Assembly: GCA_964434535.1 (NCBI GenBank) | Contig: CAYSWA010000007.1 | Location: 1-64,000, forward strand | Source: SM23-32 sp964434535 | GTDB taxonomy: Bacteria; Planctomycetota; Brocadiia; SM23-32 | DNA length: 64,000 bases | Direction of reading: 5' to 3' | In this document: positions 62,017-64,000 of the stretch, one piece after another | Layout of the letters: each line of letters opens with the position of its first letter | How positions within the stretch are numbered: position 1 is the first letter of the stretch | Notes under the pieces: model-generated | Told to the model about the DNA's origin: nothing | Database searches by the model: none | Seen by the model: the letters and a program-made list of their open reading frames with translations, nothing else | Made by a program: the position numbers and the translations under genes

Positions 62017-64000
62017 ATGGGTGGCGAACGGGAACAGACGGACGACCCTCGCCAGGACGGCGATCCCGACCAGCGCCGGGGGGCGATGGACCGCGCGGGA
62101 CGGCCGCGTGGCGGGGGGCTCTACGATCCGCGCTTCGAGCACGATGCCTGCGGGGTCGGCTTCCTGGCCCGACTCGACGGCGAGGCGCACCATCACGTCG
62201 TCGCCGACGCCGTGGAGGTGCTGGCCAACCTCGGGCACCGTGGCGCCGTCGGCGGCGACCAGGCCACGGGCGACGGCGCGGGCCTGCTGGTTCAGATGCC
62301 GGATGCGTTCATGCGCCGGGTCGCCGGCGAGTGCAGCGTCGATCTGCCCGGGCCGGGCCAGTACGCCGCCGGCATGGTCTTCCTGCCCGACGAGCCGGCC
62401 GCCGCCGAGCGCTGCATGAGCGCGCTGGAACGGGCGAGCCAGGCCGAGGGCTGCCTCCTGCTCGGCTGGCGCAAGGTGCCGACCTCGGGCGAGCACCTGG
62501 GCGAGCTTGCCCGCAGCACCCGGCCCGACATCCGCCAGGTCTTCGTCGCGCCCGGCCGCGTGCCGCCGGGCGGGTTCGAGCGCAAGCTCTACGTCCTGCG
62601 CCGGCGGGTCGAGAACGAAGTGGCCGGCTGGCGCGACGAGGCCACCGCGCAGTTCTACGTCGCCAGCCTCTCCAGCCGCACCGTCCTCTACAAAGGGATG
62701 CTCAGCGGCACGCAACTCGTGCGCTTCTACCCGGAGCTGGACGAGCGGGACTTCGCCTGCGCCTTCGTCGTCGTCCACCAGCGCTACAGCACGAATACCT
62801 TCCCCACCTGGCAGCTCGCACAGCCCTTCCGCATGCTCGCGCACAACGGCGAGATCAACACCCTGCGCGGGAACGTGAGCCACATGCGCGCCCGCGAGGC
62901 CGAACTGGCCAGCGAGCTGTTCGGCGACGACATCGAGAAGGTCAAGCCCGTCATCGTGGAGGGCGGCAGCGACTCGGCGATGCTCGACAACGCGCTGGAG
63001 CTGCTGACCATGGCCGGCCGCTCGCTGCCGCACGCGGCCATGATGCTGGTGCCCGAGGCATGGGGCGGCAAGTTCCACATGAGCGAGGACCGGCGCGCCT
63101 TCTACGAATACCACGCCGCCATCATGGAGCCGTGGGACGGCCCGGCGGCGCTGGTCTTCACCGACGGGCGCTACATCGGCGCCACGCTCGACCGCAACGG
63201 GCTGCGCCCCTGCCGCTTCACCGTCACCGGCGACGGCTACGTCGTGCTCGCCTCCGAGACCGGCGTGCTCGACATCCCGCCGAGCCGCATCATCCGCCAC
63301 GGCCGGCTCCAGCCGGGCAAGATGCTGCTGGTGGACATGGAGGAGAACCGGATCGTCTCCGACAACGAGATCAAGGCCCGCATGGGCCGCCAGCGGCCCT
63401 ACCGGCGCTGGGTGCGGGACAACCGCATCGAGCTGCGCGGCCTGTTCGCCCCGTCGGAGATCCCGCCCGAGGACCCCGAGGAGCTGCTGCGCAAGCAGCA
63501 CGCGTTCGGCTACACCCGTGAGGAGCTCTCCATGGTCATCGGCCCCATGGCCTCGCAGGGCCAGGAGGCCGTCGGCTCGATGGGCAACGACGCGGCCCTG
63601 GCCGTCTTCTGCGACCGGCCGCAGCTCCTGTTCGCCTACTTCAAGCAGCTCTTCGCCCAGGTGACCAACCCGCCGATCGATCCGCTGCGCGAGCAGCTCG
63701 TCATGTCGCTGATGAGCTTCGTCGGGCGCGAGCGGAACTTGCTGGACGAGACCCCCGAGCACTGCCGGCGGCTCAAGATCCCGCATCCCGTCCTCACGCC
63801 GGAGGACACGGTGAGGCTCCGGGGCGCCGACCACCCCGACCTGGTCACGCGCGACGTGGACATCCTGTTCGAGGCGGGCGGCGACGGCAAGGCGCTCAAG
63901 GTCGGCCTGGAGCGCGTCTTCGCGAAGGCCGAAAAGGCGATCGCCGACGGGGCCAGCATCCTGATCCTGACCGACCGCCACATGGACGAGGACCACGCGC
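62017..64000 (+). CDS. gltB: Glutamate synthase large subunit (5' part, runs off the window)
   Basis: At least 661 codons, open at the right edge. N-terminal Ntn glutaminase with nucleophile Cys45 in HDACGVGFLARLDG after a propeptide-like start. LGHRGAVGGDQATGDGAG, VVHQRYSTNTFPTWQLAQPFR, AHNGEINTLRGN and DRNGLRPCRFTVTGDGYVVLASE are diagnostic. The central domain begins at SMGNDAALAVF and NPPIDPLREQLVMS. ATG 62017 has GAGGA 6 bp upstream; an ATG at 62086 would leave a 21-residue propeptide. It is 86 bp after glnA, across a strong hairpin, giving a GS-GOGAT unit. Confidence 0.96.
   Translation, partial: MGGEREQTDDPRQDGDPDQRRGAMDRAGRPRGGGLYDPRFEHDACGVGFLARLDGEAHHHVVADAVEVLANLGHRGAVGGDQATGDGAGLLVQMPDAFMRRVAGECSVDLPGPGQYAAGMVFLPDEPAAAERCMSALERASQAEGCLLLGWRKVPTSGEHLGELARSTRPDIRQVFVAPGRVPPGGFERKLYVLRRRVENEVAGWRDEATAQFYVASLSSRTVLYKGMLSGTQLVRFYPELDERDFACAFVVVHQRYSTNTFPTWQLAQPFRMLAHNGEINTLRGNVSHMRAREAELASELFGDDIEKVKPVIVEGGSDSAMLDNALELLTMAGRSLPHAAMMLVPEAWGGKFHMSEDRRAFYEYHAAIMEPWDGPAALVFTDGRYIGATLDRNGLRPCRFTVTGDGYVVLASETGVLDIPPSRIIRHGRLQPGKMLLVDMEENRIVSDNEIKARMGRQRPYRRWVRDNRIELRGLFAPSEIPPEDPEELLRKQHAFGYTREELSMVIGPMASQGQEAVGSMGNDAALAVFCDRPQLLFAYFKQLFAQVTNPPIDPLREQLVMSLMSFVGRERNLLDETPEHCRRLKIPHPVLTPEDTVRLRGADHPDLVTRDVDILFEAGGDGKALKVGLERVFAKAEKAIADGASILILTDRHMDEDHA

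Overview
The window is about 70% GC, almost fully coding, and rich in GTG and TTG starts. It looks like a chromosomal segment of a Gram-negative bacterium of the Planctomycetota or a nearby PVC lineage. The reasons are: LptE- and BamD-like outer-membrane assembly genes; a pseudopilin with the H-X9-DG signature typical of Planctomycetes, Lentisphaerae and Verrucomicrobia; HEAT and TPR exported proteins; a multidomain sigma-like transmembrane protein; and a TorF-type porin. The lineage call is inference, since there is no rRNA. I saw no tRNA, CRISPR array, prophage or complete insertion sequence.

Layout. 0.2-4.2 kb (minus strand): the DUF2344-rng-rplU-rpmA-obg ribosome and RNA operon. 4.5-16.2 kb: exported TPR protein, pyrF, a HAD-YvcK fusion, a PfkB kinase, radA, lysA, a large HEAT protein and a TIM-barrel isomerase. 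16.2-22 kb: a baeRF protein, then a cobalamin riboswitch followed by a pseudopilin gene, a small membrane protein and a BtuF/BtuD/BtuC-like ABC importer. 22-28.4 kb: pyrG, hisH-hisF, and a cupin-tsaD-larB-nnrD operon. 28.4-33.1 kb (minus): the MoxR-DUF58-transglutaminase trio. 33.3-38.2 kb: GH42 beta-galactosidase, mazG, a nucleotidyltransferase, proC and ispF. 38.4-42.1 kb: a sigma/FecR/VIT/vWA-like transmembrane protein and an ABC transporter gene that appears to have lost its centre. 42.2-47.4 kb: BamD-like, lptE, ftsH, a Cys-cluster protein, a phosphoesterase and a small protein. 47.4-49.9 kb: a sensor kinase without its phospho-acceptor histidine, and a BamE-like lipoprotein.

49.9-64 kb is a nitrogen-assimilation island: an FMN-binding glutamate synthase-like gene, two paralogous sigma-54 activators (one with a KaiC-like N-terminus) flanking purF, a TorF porin-amt-PII operon, glnA and the 5' two-fifths or so of gltB. 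Consensus-like sigma-54 promoters stand before the porin and glnA. Paired copies of the inverted repeat AACCTAC-N6-GTAGGTT, 28-31 bp apart, lie upstream of the second activator, the porin operon and glnA. I propose that they are the operator/enhancer of that activator, which would make this a self-contained nitrogen regulon.

Other signals: an interspersed repeat in two inverted copies (18.7 and 60.4 kb), one of them lying between the proposed glnA enhancer and its promoter; a perfect inverted repeat at the predicted start of the damaged ABC gene; and a patch of low GC inside lysA. Promoters are called by eye from hexamer similarity and spacing. All family names come from motif recognition, with no database search.
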